Shown here: positions 8,734 to 16,784 of the stretch, piece after piece
How the letters are laid out: each line of letters starts with the position of its first letter
Position numbering within the stretch: the first letter of the stretch is position 1
NCBI RefSeq assembly: GCF_012927085.1
Contig: NZ_JABBFX010000001.1
Span: 1,302,001-1,366,000 of the forward strand
Length of the DNA: 64,000 bases
Source of the DNA: Ramlibacter agri
GTDB taxonomy: Bacteria; Pseudomonadota; Gammaproteobacteria; Burkholderiales; Burkholderiaceae_C
Reading direction: 5' to 3'
Position numbers and translations under genes: made by a program
The notes under the pieces: generated by a model
Seen by the model: the letters and a program-made list of their open reading frames with translations, nothing else
Told to the model about the DNA's origin: nothing
The model's database searches: none

Positions 8734-8760
8734 CAGGGGATTCGAGGCGGATCCGCCCGC

Positions 8761-9591
8761 TCAATACGGCTTCGTCCCCGCCAGCGTGATGCGCTGCATC
8801 ACCCGGCGAAAGCCGTGGTAGTCGTTGACCGGGTTGTGCTGGGCCGCGCGGTTGTCCCAGAAGGCGATGGAGTCCGGCTGCCACATGAAGCGGCAGGTGA
8901 ATTCCGGCTTCACCTGGTGCTCGAACAGGAAGCGCAGCAGCGAAGCGCTTTCGGCGTCCGTCAGGCCTTCGATGCCGACCGTGTGGGCGGTGTTGACGTA
9001 AAGCGCCTTTTCGCCCGTCTCCGGGTGCGTGCGCACGATCGGGTGGAGGGCGGTGTAGTCCTTGGGTGCGCCTTCGGAAGCCTTGCCGTCGGACTTGATG
9101 CGGTCTTCGCGGGTCTTCGAGACGTCGGCCTTGGCGGCGCTGGAGATGCCCTTCAGGCCTTCGAGCAGGCGCTTCATCGTGTCCGACAGCGCTTCGTAGG
9201 CCAGCACCTGGTTGGCGAACATCGTGTCGCCGCCATAGGGCGGGATCTGCTTGGACATCAGCATGGTGCCCATGGGCGGCACTTCCAGGTAGGTGGTGTC
9301 CGAATGCCAGACGCCGCCGAAGTTGACCTTCTCGTGTTCCAGCTTCTTCACCTCGATGATCTCGGGGAAGCCCTCGATGCCCTTGACGAAGGGGTATTCG
9401 ATCGGCTGGCCGAAAGCGCGGGCGAAGCGCAGGAACTGCTCGGGGCTCAGGGCCTGGCCGCGGAAGAAGATGACCTTGTGCTGCAGGAAGGCCTGGCGCA
9501 CCTGCGCGGCCTGCGTTTCCGTCAGCGGCTGCGTCAGGTCGACCCCCGAGATTTCCGCGCCCAGGGCGCCGGCGATGCGTTGGATGTTCAT
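8761..9591 (-). CDS. TauD/TfdA-family Fe(II)/2-oxoglutarate dioxygenase
   Basis: 276 residues. The facial triad is visible: H96 and D98 in WHSDTTY and a distal H252 in AAQHNPVNDYHG, followed at +11 and +15 by R263 and R267. That spacing is the same as the 2-oxoglutarate-binding region of TauD. It should hydroxylate a carbon next to a leaving group or in a side chain, consuming O2 and 2-oxoglutarate. A dioxygenase inside a CoA-thioester cluster is uncommon and may perform the entry step on the uptake substrate. The ATG follows AAGGAAC; its first bases overlap the stop of the CoA-transferase gene (ATGA). The frame extends further upstream only as an overlap artefact. Confidence 0.88.
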   Translation of the reverse strand: MNIQRIAGALGAEISGVDLTQPLTETQAAQVRQAFLQHKVIFFRGQALSPEQFLRFARAFGQPIEYPFVKGIEGFPEIIEVKKLEHEKVNFGGVWHSDTTYLEVPPMGTMLMSKQIPPYGGDTMFANQVLAYEALSDTMKRLLEGLKGISSAAKADVSKTREDRIKSDGKASEGAPKDYTALHPIVRTHPETGEKALYVNTAHTVGIEGLTDAESASLLRFLFEHQVKPEFTCRFMWQPDSIAFWDNRAAQHNPVNDYHGFRRVMQRITLAGTKPY

Positions 9592-10784
9592 GCTTGTTCC
9601 TTCGTGGTTTGTGGCCAGCCTTGTTGCACCTGGTCGGTGTGTTCGCCCAGGCGGGGAGCAACGCGCACGTCCTGCAAGGGCGAGCGCGAGAAACGGATCG
9701 GGTTGCGGATCAGCCGGGCGGAACGGCCGTCGGGCCGCGACACTTCGCGCACCAGTTCGCGGGCGACGACCTGCGGGTCGTCGAACACGCCCTGCATGTC
9801 GTTGATCTGCGCGGCGGGCACGCCGGCGGCGTCCAGCACGGCTTGTGCGTGCGCCACGGTCGTCCTGGCGAAAGCCGCGCGCACCAAGGGCGCCAGGCTG
9901 TCCACGTGGCGCAGCCGGTCCGGGTTGCGGGCGAAGCGCGGGTCGTCGGCCACGCCGGGCAGTTCCATCGCCTCGCAGAAGCGCCGGAACTGCTGGTCGT
10001 TGCCGACGATCAGCATGATCTCGCCGTCGCGGCAGCGGAAGTTGTCGCTCGGGTAGACCGTGGCCAGGCGGTTGCCCATGCGCTGCGGCACCTTGCCGGT
10101 GGCCAGGTAGTTCATGCCGATGTTGGTCAGCGAGGCCACCTGCACGTCCAGCAGCGACATGTCGATGTGCTGGCCCTGGCCCGATGCGTTGCGCTCGGTG
10201 ACCGCGGCGAGGATGCCGACCACCGCATAGAGCGCGGTCAGCTGGTCGGCCACCGCCACGCCGGACTTGCGCGGCTCGCCGTCGCCGGTGATGCTCATGA
10301 GCCCGCCCAGCGCCTGCACGATGGTGTCGTAGCCGGGCTTCTCGCGGTAGGGGCCGGTCTGGCCGAAGCCGGTGATGGAGCAGTAGACCAGGCGCGGGTT
10401 CAGCGCGCGCAGGCTGTCGTAGTCCAGCCCGTGGCGCGCCAGGTCGCCGACCTTGTAGTTCTCGATGACGACGTCGGCCTCGCGCGCCAGCCTTTGCACG
10501 AGCGCGCGGCCTGCGGGCGAGGCGATGTCGGCGGTGGCCGAGCGCTTGCCGCGATTGCAGGTCCAGAAGTACACCGATTCGTCGAGGCGCGGGCCCTCGG
10601 TGGGCACCATCGTGGGCGGCGCCCACTCGCGCGTGTCGTCGCCCTTGCCGGGACGCTCGATCTTGATGACGTCGGCGCCCAGGTCCGCCAGCACCTGCGC
10701 CGCCAGCGGGCCGGCCAGCACGCGCGACAGGTCCAGCACGCGCAGGCCGTCCAGGGTCGGCAGGCCGGTCACGCGGCGCCCCAT
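9588..10784 (-). CDS. CaiB/BaiF (class III) CoA-transferase
   Basis: 398 residues, family N terminus LDGLRVLDLSRVLAGPLAAQVLADLGADVIKIERPG. The catalytic aspartate is in SGVAVADQLTALYAVVGILAA, and the RGKRSATADI segment is typical of succinyl-CoA-dependent transferases of this class. It overlaps the crotonase gene by 16 bases upstream and the dioxygenase start by 4 bases, so it is translationally coupled to both. It is distinct from the transferase at 5087-6280, giving the cluster two, each possibly serving a different acid. A start a few codons downstream at the GTG of VTGLPTLDGL is possible. Confidence 0.88.
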   Translation of the reverse strand: MGRRVTGLPTLDGLRVLDLSRVLAGPLAAQVLADLGADVIKIERPGKGDDTREWAPPTMVPTEGPRLDESVYFWTCNRGKRSATADIASPAGRALVQRLAREADVVIENYKVGDLARHGLDYDSLRALNPRLVYCSITGFGQTGPYREKPGYDTIVQALGGLMSITGDGEPRKSGVAVADQLTALYAVVGILAAVTERNASGQGQHIDMSLLDVQVASLTNIGMNYLATGKVPQRMGNRLATVYPSDNFRCRDGEIMLIVGNDQQFRRFCEAMELPGVADDPRFARNPDRLRHVDSLAPLVRAAFARTTVAHAQAVLDAAGVPAAQINDMQGVFDDPQVVARELVREVSRPDGRSARLIRNPIRFSRSPLQDVRVAPRLGEHTDQVQQGWPQTTKEQA

Positions 10785-11536
10785 TTCGGCTTGCGCTTCT
10801 CGGCGAAGGCGGCCAGGCCTTCGGCGCAGTCGGCGGTGCCGAACACGGTGGAGACCAGGTCCACGGCGGCGGCGGCGCCGGCGCGGTAGCCGTTGTCGGT
10901 GGCGCGCACGAAAGCGGCCTTGCCCAGGCGCATCAGCTCGGGCGACTTGCCGGCGAACACGCGGGCCAGTTCGCGCGCCTTCTCCAGCACCTGGTCCGCC
11001 GGCGCGAGGCGGCTCACGAGGCCCAGTTCAAGCGCCTCCTGCGCATCGAACACGCGGCCGGTGAACAGCAGGTCGAAGGCGCGGTAGCGGCCGACGATGC
11101 GAGGCAGGTGGTTGTAGTGGATGGAGGGCAGCAGGCCGATCTCCATCTCCGGGTAGCCGAAGTTGGAGTCTTCGGCCGCGACGATCATGTCGCAGGTGAT
11201 CGAGATCGACATGCCGCCGCCGCGCACCGAGCCGGTGATGGCCGCGATCACCGGCTTCGGCAGGCTGGACTGCAGCACGTGCAAGTCGTGGTACAGCTTG
11301 CCGACGATGGAGTGCATCTCCGACGGCGTGCTGCGGCGGAACTTGGGCAGGTCCAGCCCGCCGCAGAAGCGGCCCGGCACCGCGCTGCCCAGGATGATGG
11401 CGCGCACCTGCGGGTCGTCGCCGGCCTGGCGCAGCGCCGTCATCAGCGCAGCCAGCAGTTCCTCGGTGATGCCGTTGACCGGCGGGGAGTCCAGCAGGAT
11501 CTCGGCGATGCCGTCTTGCACGTGGGTTCGGATCAT
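10769..11536 (-). CDS. Enoyl-CoA hydratase/isomerase (crotonase) family protein
   Basis: 255-residue crotonase fold. The oxyanion-hole regions SAVPGRFCGGLDL and AITGSVRGGGMSISITCD are present. Of the two glutamates used by enoyl-CoA hydratase, the second is kept (E130 in GYPEMEIGL) but the first is serine (S110 in GGGMS), exactly 20 residues before it as in the rat enzyme. Loss of the first glutamate is common in crotonases that isomerise, cleave or hydrolyse rather than hydrate, so simple hydratase activity should not be assumed. It overlaps the following CoA-transferase start by 16 bases. Confidence 0.85.
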   Translation of the reverse strand: MIRTHVQDGIAEILLDSPPVNGITEELLAALMTALRQAGDDPQVRAIILGSAVPGRFCGGLDLPKFRRSTPSEMHSIVGKLYHDLHVLQSSLPKPVIAAITGSVRGGGMSISITCDMIVAAEDSNFGYPEMEIGLLPSIHYNHLPRIVGRYRAFDLLFTGRVFDAQEALELGLVSRLAPADQVLEKARELARVFAGKSPELMRLGKAAFVRATDNGYRAGAAAAVDLVSTVFGTADCAEGLAAFAEKRKPKWGAA

Positions 11537-11549
11537 CTCTTCTTCTCTT

Positions 11550-12413
11550 TCAGTTCAGGGTGGCCGTGCCGTTGCTGAAGACGACGGCTTCGCGCGCCGG
11601 CACCAGGCAGCGGAAACGCAGGTCCGCGCCTTCCTGCCAGATCTCGGTGCGCAACAGCTCGCCGGGATAGACCGGCGCCGAAAAGCGGCCCGCCAGCGAC
11701 TTCAGCCGAGCGGGCTCTTCACCCGCGCAGGCTTGCAGCAGCGCACGGCAGGCGATGCCGAAGGTGCAGAGACCGTGCAGGATGGGGCGCGGAAAGCCGG
11801 CGGCGCGCGCGACCTGCGGGTCGGCATGCAGCGGGTTGCGGTCCGCGCTCAGGCGATAGAGCAGGGCGGCCTGCGGCAGCACCTGGAGTTCGACCACGGC
11901 ATCGGGCGCGCGCGTCTCCTGCGGCGCCGCGGCGCCGCGCGCTGAAGCGGCGACTGGCGTGCCGGAGAAGCCGCCGTCACCTCGGCACAGCGAGTGCTGC
12001 TCGATGGTGGCCAGCAGAGCGCCGCTGGCTTCGTCGAACAGCTTGCGCTCGAACACCAGCAGCGCGCCCTTGCCTTCGCCCTTGTCGACCACGTCCAGCA
12101 CGCGCGTCTCGCTGCGCACCGCACCGCGCGCCGGCAGCGGCGCATGGAACTGCACGCGCTGCTCGCCGTGCACGACCTTGGTCGCATCGATGCCGGTGCG
12201 CGGATCGCTAACCCAGAAGCCGGGATGGCACAGCACGTTCGCGAAGGTGGGCACCACCCGCAGGCCGGGCTCGTAGACGTAGCGCAGCTGCGCCTCGTCC
12301 ACGGGGTCGCTGCCGTAGCCGAGCGCCAGCGCGTAGAGGATCGCGTCCTGCTCGGTCCAGGCCTGGCGCAGCACCGGGAAGTCCCAGTTGCGCACTGCGT
12401 GCGGGTCCATCAT
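11550..12413 (-). CDS. MaoC/hydratase-2 type double hot-dog enoyl-CoA hydratase
   Basis: 287 residues arranged as two hot-dog repeats. The second carries the hydratase-2 motif YRLSADRNPLHADP (D191 and H196 catalytic), followed by PILHGLCTFG. The usual glycine before the aspartate is alanine. This layout matches the hydratase part of peroxisomal multifunctional enzyme 2 and bacterial relatives that hydrate trans-2-enoyl-CoA to (R)-3-hydroxyacyl-CoA. The SDR encoded just upstream resembles the dehydrogenase part of the same multifunctional enzyme, so the two could act in sequence. Two adjacent ATG codons are possible starts. Confidence 0.86.
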   Translation of the reverse strand: MMDPHAVRNWDFPVLRQAWTEQDAILYALALGYGSDPVDEAQLRYVYEPGLRVVPTFANVLCHPGFWVSDPRTGIDATKVVHGEQRVQFHAPLPARGAVRSETRVLDVVDKGEGKGALLVFERKLFDEASGALLATIEQHSLCRGDGGFSGTPVAASARGAAAPQETRAPDAVVELQVLPQAALLYRLSADRNPLHADPQVARAAGFPRPILHGLCTFGIACRALLQACAGEEPARLKSLAGRFSAPVYPGELLRTEIWQEGADLRFRCLVPAREAVVFSNGTATLN

Positions 12414-12417
12414 TGCT

Positions 12418-13341
12418 TCAGACCGGGTCCCAGTCGAACACGTCCTGCGAGCGGTCCAGCTTGTAGAAGGAAGGCTTCATGGCCGGGATCACGCGCTCGG
12501 CCACCGTCTGCGGCGTCCAGCCCTGCTCGGTGTGCATGCCGCGGATCGGCCGCATCTGGCTCATGAGGAAGATCTCGTTGGCGCGCACGGCGAAGATCTG
12601 GCCGCTGACGTCCGCCGCAGCATCGCTGGCCAGGAAAACGGCCAGCGGCGCGATCTTGTTCGTCTCCATCTTCTGCAGGCGTTCCACGCGCGCCTTCTGC
12701 TCCGGCGTTTCCGTCGGGATGGCGCCGATCATGCGGCTGAAGGCGAAGGGCGAGATGCAGTTGGAGCGCACGTTGAACTTCGCCATGTCCATGGCGATGG
12801 ACTTGGACAACGCCGCGATGCCCAGCTTGGCCGCCGAGTAGTTGGCCTGGCCCAGGTTGCCGATCAGGCCCGAGGTCGACACCATGTGGATGTAGCTGCC
12901 GGACTGCTGCGACTTGAAGTGCGGCGCGGCGGCGCGCGACACGTAGAAGGCGCCATTGAGGTGCACGTCGATGACGGCGCGCCACTCCTCCACGCTCATG
13001 TTGAAGAAGAAGCGGTCGCGCAGGATGCCGGCGTTGTTGATGACGCCGTCGATGCGGCCGAAGGTCTCCACCGCCTGCGTCACCATGCGGTTGGCGGCGT
13101 CCCAGTCGGCCACGCTGTCGCCGTTGGCCACCGCTTCGCCGCCGAAGGCCTTGATCTCGTCGACCACGGCCTGCGCGCGCGACAGGTCGCGGCCTTCGCC
13201 GTTGACCGACACGCCCAGGTCGTTCACGACCACCCTGGCGCCTTCGCGCGCCAGCGCCAGCGCGAAGTCGCGGCCGATGCCGCCGCCGGCGCCGGTGACC
13301 AGCACCACCTTGTCCTGCACGAAAGTTCCGGTCTGCATCAT
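12418..13341 (-). CDS. SDR dehydrogenase, (R)-3-hydroxyacyl-CoA dehydrogenase-like
   Basis: 307 residues with TGAGGGIG at 16-23, the VVNDLGV segment typical of MFE-2 dehydrogenase domains, INNAG at 101-105 and the intact catalytic YxxxK (Y168, K172). An NAD(P)-dependent oxidation of a 3-hydroxyacyl-CoA, downstream of the hydratase-2 type enzyme, is the natural role. The ATG at 13341 overlaps the stop of the citryl-CoA lyase-like gene (ATGA), with AGGAG six bases before it; a second ATG follows immediately. An upstream in-frame extension would run through the preceding gene and is rejected. Confidence 0.86.
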   Translation of the reverse strand: MMQTGTFVQDKVVLVTGAGGGIGRDFALALAREGARVVVNDLGVSVNGEGRDLSRAQAVVDEIKAFGGEAVANGDSVADWDAANRMVTQAVETFGRIDGVINNAGILRDRFFFNMSVEEWRAVIDVHLNGAFYVSRAAAPHFKSQQSGSYIHMVSTSGLIGNLGQANYSAAKLGIAALSKSIAMDMAKFNVRSNCISPFAFSRMIGAIPTETPEQKARVERLQKMETNKIAPLAVFLASDAAADVSGQIFAVRANEIFLMSQMRPIRGMHTEQGWTPQTVAERVIPAMKPSFYKLDRSQDVFDWDPV

Positions 13342-14132
13342 TCGTTCTCCTGAGGCGGGCGCATGTGGGCGGTGGCGACGTCCTCGACGCGGTGCCAGAT
13401 TTCCTGCGCCATCGGGCGGCGCGACTCCTCGAGGATGTGGCCGACCAGGCCGACGGCGCGGGCCATCACGCCCAGGCCGCGGCAGATCTTCCAGTCGAAG
13501 CCCATCTCGGCGCACAGCGCGCCGACGGCGCCGGTGGCGTTCATGGGCAGCACCTTGCCGCTGGCGCGGCCGGCCTCGACGGCGATCGCCTCCATCAGCT
13601 GCACGTAGGGGCCGTAGAAGCCGTTTTCCTTCGCCAGCCCCAGCAGCCTCGGCGTGCGCGGGTCGATCGGCTTGTGGAACGGATGGCCGAGCCCGGGGAT
13701 GATGCGCTTCTGCTGGCGGAAGCTTTCCACCACGGGCGCGGCCAGCGCGGCGAAGTCGGCCTGGGCGTCCGGCTCGGGCATGGCCTCGCGCAGCATCTTC
13801 GCGGCGCCTTCCATGCTGCCGACGAAGACGGTGCCCAGGCCGTTGAGGCCGGCGGCCACCGCGGCCTGCAGCGACTCGGGCGCGCCCAGGTAGGTCATGC
13901 GCGCCGCCAGCGCGCTGGGGGTGATGCCGTGCTCCACCAGCGTGACCGTCATCGCATTGAACATGCGCGACTCCGCCGGCGTGGGCACGCGCCCGGTCAG
14001 CTCCATGAAGCCCATGTCGCCCAGGTTCACGTGGCCGAGGATCTCGTTGGTGAAGTCCTTGCCGAACAGGGTGATGCTGGAGGCGTCGCTCCAGCCGATG
14101 TCGGTGCGTATTTCTTTCTGCTTGCGCGGCAC
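13338..14132 (-). CDS. Citryl-CoA lyase-like short citrate synthase homologue
   Basis: 264 residues of citrate synthase fold, well short of the roughly 430 of a housekeeping citrate synthase. The histidine-containing active-site loop reads IPGLGHPFHKPIDPRT and the C-terminal helix has GVMARAVGLVGHILEE. Short homologues like this are classed as citryl-CoA lyases and cleave citryl-CoA-type thioesters to acetyl-CoA and an oxoacid. The presence of a CitE-like lyase in the same cluster gives two unrelated folds for retro-Claisen cleavage. The start is GTG with AAGGAG six bases upstream. It is the first gene of the minus-strand run and divergent from lysR. Confidence 0.8.
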   Translation of the reverse strand: MPRKQKEIRTDIGWSDASSITLFGKDFTNEILGHVNLGDMGFMELTGRVPTPAESRMFNAMTVTLVEHGITPSALAARMTYLGAPESLQAAVAAGLNGLGTVFVGSMEGAAKMLREAMPEPDAQADFAALAAPVVESFRQQKRIIPGLGHPFHKPIDPRTPRLLGLAKENGFYGPYVQLMEAIAVEAGRASGKVLPMNATGAVGALCAEMGFDWKICRGLGVMARAVGLVGHILEESRRPMAQEIWHRVEDVATAHMRPPQENE

Positions 14133-14185
14133 GGCGCTCTCCTTGTCAGCTTGCCAGCGATGCTAGGCTTGCGCCCCGCGGGCAA

Positions 14186-14214
14186 CAAGTCAAATAATCT
14201 GAGCGATTGTTCAA
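14186..14214. promoter_or_regulatory. Candidate LysR operator, copy 1
   Basis: An AT-rich island in GC-rich surroundings, between the divergent citryl-CoA lyase-like and lysR genes. It contains an interrupted inverted repeat, TCAAATAATC (14190-14199) and GATTGTTCAA (14205-14214), with 7 of 10 arm positions pairing. Its position just before the lysR ATG fits autoregulation plus control of the divergent operon. A near copy is at 16146-16173. Confidence 0.6.
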
Positions 14215-14223
14215 ACGCGAGCC

Positions 14224-15123
14224 ATGAAGATCAATTTCAAGGTGCTGTCGACCTTCCTGGCGGTGGCCGAGAACGCCAGCTTCCGCAAGGCGGCGGAGCA
14301 GACCCACCTGTCGCTGCCGGCGGTGAGCATGCAGATCAAGCAGCTGGAGGAGCGGCTGGGCGTGGCGCTGTTCCAGCGCACCACGCGCAAGGTGGAGCTC
14401 ACGCGCGAAGGCGAGGAGCTGATGATCAGCACCCGCAAGGCGATGGCGGAGCTGGACGCTTCGCTGGCGCGCATCCAGAAGGCCGCCGAAGCACAGCAGG
14501 GCCACCTGTCCTTCGCCTGCGTGCCCACCATCGCCGGCACGCGGCTGCCGGCGCTGCTGGTGGAGTTCGCGCGCCGCTACCCGGGCATCTCCGTGCGCGT
14601 GCGCGAACTGGCCCAGCCGGACCTGCTGGAAGCCGTGCGCCGGCGCGACGTCGATTTCGGCATCGGCCCGGCGCCGGACCGGCCGGGCGAGCTGGATGCC
14701 CAGGCGCTGTTCGACGACGACTACGTGGCGCTGGTGCCGGCAGCGCATCCGGCGGCGGCCAAGGCCGGAATCACGCTGCGTGAACTGGCCAAGCTGCCGC
14801 TGCTGACGCTGGGCGCCTCGCAGTTCGAGCGGCACCTGCTGACCGCGCTGCGCGAGGAGGACCTGGCGCCGGAACTGCACTACGAATTCACGCACGTGAG
14901 CACCATGGTCGCCATGGCGGAGGCGGGGCTGGGCGTGGGCGTGATGCCGGCGGTGGCGGTGCCGCCCGGCACGGCGCTGAAGGCGGTGCGCATCGTGCGG
15001 CCGGTGATGACGCGCACGATCGCCATCATCACCATCCGCGGGCACACGCTGTCGCCCTCGGCGGCGCGCTTCGTCGACATGTGCGGCGTGCTGGCGCCGC
15101 CCAGGGCGAAGAAGGGGACTTGA
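14224..15123 (+). CDS. LysR-family transcriptional regulator
   Basis: 299 residues. The N-terminal winged helix-turn-helix (about 3-62) has the typical FRKAAEQTHLSLPAVSMQIKQLEERLGVALFQR pattern; the C-terminal effector domain follows from about residue 90. It is divergent from the 12-gene acyl-CoA set and convergent with a Bug gene. The same 28-bp element is found before both target candidates, so it most likely senses an intermediate or substrate of this pathway and controls the catabolic genes and the Bug gene together. The start is the ATG ten bases after the operator-like dyad; no strong ribosome site is seen. Confidence 0.9.
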   Translation: MKINFKVLSTFLAVAENASFRKAAEQTHLSLPAVSMQIKQLEERLGVALFQRTTRKVELTREGEELMISTRKAMAELDASLARIQKAAEAQQGHLSFACVPTIAGTRLPALLVEFARRYPGISVRVRELAQPDLLEAVRRRDVDFGIGPAPDRPGELDAQALFDDDYVALVPAAHPAAAKAGITLRELAKLPLLTLGASQFERHLLTALREEDLAPELHYEFTHVSTMVAMAEAGLGVGVMPAVAVPPGTALKAVRIVRPVMTRTIAIITIRGHTLSPSAARFVDMCGVLAPPRAKKGT

Positions 15124-15129
15124 GCCGGC

Positions 15130-16086
15130 TTACTGCGGCTCGATCCCCGCCTTCTTCATCAGGCTTTCCCAGCGCGGGTTGTCGGCCTTCACGCGCGCGC
15201 CCAGGTCCCTGGACGACAGGTACAGCACCGAGGTGTTCAGCGCCTGGAACTGCGCCTTCACTTCGGTGGTGGCCATCGCGCTGCGGATCGCGGCGTCCAG
15301 CTTCTGCACCGCCGCCGCGGGCGTGCCCGCCGGCGCCTGCACGGCGATGATGGTTTCCAGCGCGCCGCTGGCGCGCGGGTAGGCTTCCTGCAAGGTCGGG
15401 ATCTCCGGCGCGCCGGCGTAGCGCGAGGCCGAGGAGATGGCCAGCGCGCGCGCCTTCTTGCCGTTGACCTGCGCCAGGCCGGTGCCGATGTCGACCACCG
15501 CCACCTGCACCTGGCCGCCGATCATGTCGGTGACGGCTTGCGGGATGCCGCGGTAGCTGACGCCGACCGGCTGCGAGTCGGTCACGGCGGAGAACAGGGC
15601 CACGGCCACCTGGCCGCTGGGCGAGCCGTAGCCCAGCGTCAGCGGCGGGTTGGCCTTCTTCGAGACCTTGGCGAGGTCGCCGATGTTGCGCACCGGCGAG
15701 CCGGGCGAGACCAGGAACATCATCGCCGTGGAGCCGACGGCGGCCACCGGCACGAAGCTGTCCGGGTCATAGGGCAGCGTCTTGTACAGGCTGCGGGCGA
15801 CGAACATCGCGGACGAGCCGATCAACAGCGTGTAGCCATCCGGCTTGGCGTTGGCCACGTAGGCGGCGCCGATGGTGCCCTGGGCGCCGGCCTTGTTCTC
15901 CACGATCACTGGCTGGCCCAGCGACTGCGTCAGCGCCTTGCCCAGCACGCGGGTGACGGCGTCGGTCACCGAGCCGGCCGGGAAGGGCGCGACCAGCGTG
16001 ATCGGGTGGGAGGGGAAGTCGTCGGCGTGGGCGCCGGCGGCGAAGGCGGCGGCCAGCGCGCAGGCCAGCAGGTGTCTGCGTTGCAA
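15130..16086 (-). CDS. Bug/TctC-family periplasmic substrate-binding protein
   Basis: 318 residues with signal peptide MQRRHLLACALAAAFAAGAHA and Bug motifs HPITLVAPFPAGSVTD, VIVENKAGAQGTIG and the second-lobe PTLQEAYPRASGA. It starts at TTG with GGAG six bases upstream. There is no adjacent TctA/TctB. The gene is convergent with lysR, and 60 bases before its start is a near copy of the element found in the lysR promoter region, so it is probably the uptake receptor of the same regulon. It is only distantly similar to the Bug protein at 7204-8163. Confidence 0.9.
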   Translation of the reverse strand: MQRRHLLACALAAAFAAGAHADDFPSHPITLVAPFPAGSVTDAVTRVLGKALTQSLGQPVIVENKAGAQGTIGAAYVANAKPDGYTLLIGSSAMFVARSLYKTLPYDPDSFVPVAAVGSTAMMFLVSPGSPVRNIGDLAKVSKKANPPLTLGYGSPSGQVAVALFSAVTDSQPVGVSYRGIPQAVTDMIGGQVQVAVVDIGTGLAQVNGKKARALAISSASRYAGAPEIPTLQEAYPRASGALETIIAVQAPAGTPAAAVQKLDAAIRSAMATTEVKAQFQALNTSVLYLSSRDLGARVKADNPRWESLMKKAGIEPQ

Positions 16087-16145
16087 GTTTGTCTCCAGGG
16101 GAAGCCTTTGTCGGCGGGAAGGGTACGGCCGGCCCGCTCGGGCGA

Positions 16146-16173
16146 CAAATCAAATAATCTGAAGCATTGTTCA
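16146..16173. promoter_or_regulatory. Candidate LysR operator, copy 2
   Basis: Matches 14186-14213 at 24 of 28 positions, including an identical stretch TCAAATAATCTGA and an identical end ATTGTTCA. It lies 60 bases upstream of the Bug gene start at 16086 and just before the end of the rhomboid gene, so it is placed to serve the Bug promoter on the minus strand. Confidence 0.6.
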
Positions 16174-16175
16174 GG

Positions 16176-16766
16176 TCAGCGCCGGCCCCGCCCGAACGGC
16201 GGCTGCCCGCGCCAGTAGCGGATCACCAGCCAGCCGCCCGCGATGCCGCCCAGGTGGGCGAAGTGGGCCACCCCGGAGGCGGTGCCCGTCACGCCCAGCA
16301 CCAGTTCGATGGCGCCGTAGACGAACACGAAGACCTTGGCCGGCATCGGGATCGGCGGGATCAGCAGCACGATGCGGCGCTCGGGGAACAGCATGGCAAA
16401 GCCGACCAGCAGCCCGAACAGGCCGCCGGAAGCGCCCACCGTGGGCGCGTAGTTGCCAAGCAGCGCCGACACCGCCAGCTGCGCGAAGGCCGCGGCCAGC
16501 ACGCTGGCGCCGTAGAACACCGCCATCCGGCGCGGGCCCCACACGCGCTCCAGCTCGGAGCCGAACATCCACAGGCCCCACATGTTGAAGGCGATGTGCG
16601 TCAGGCTGGCGTGCACGAAAGCGTAGGTGACCAGCTGCCAGGGCATGAAGCGGCCCGAGCCGAGCGGCCACAGCGCCAGCAGGGACGTGAAGCCGTCGCC
16701 CAGCACCTGCTGCAGCAGGAACACGACGACGTTCGCGATCAGGATGGATTGGGTCAGTTGCGGCAT
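16176..16766 (-). CDS. Rhomboid-family intramembrane serine protease
   Basis: 196 residues with about six membrane segments. The catalytic serine is in PTVGASGGLFGLL (GASG motif) and the catalytic histidine in GVAHFAHLGGIAGG; the HASLTHIAFNMWGLWMFG region matches the rhomboid loop and second helix. It cleaves membrane proteins within the bilayer; the substrates are unknown. The ATG chosen gives a start at the first membrane helix. The divergent SulP gene begins only 18 bases away, so the promoter for each must lie inside the other gene or in shared space. It appears unrelated to the metabolic genes around it. Confidence 0.9.
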   Translation of the reverse strand: MPQLTQSILIANVVVFLLQQVLGDGFTSLLALWPLGSGRFMPWQLVTYAFVHASLTHIAFNMWGLWMFGSELERVWGPRRMAVFYGASVLAAAFAQLAVSALLGNYAPTVGASGGLFGLLVGFAMLFPERRIVLLIPPIPMPAKVFVFVYGAIELVLGVTGTASGVAHFAHLGGIAGGWLVIRYWRGQPPFGRGRR

Positions 16767-16784
16767 TGCCGCGCAGAATAGCGC

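Noticed and set aside
12418..13515. Extended 365-codon version of the SDR gene
   Set aside because: The extra N terminus lies in the citryl-CoA lyase-like gene and is arginine/proline-rich; the AGGAG-supported ATG at 13341 gives a normal SDR.
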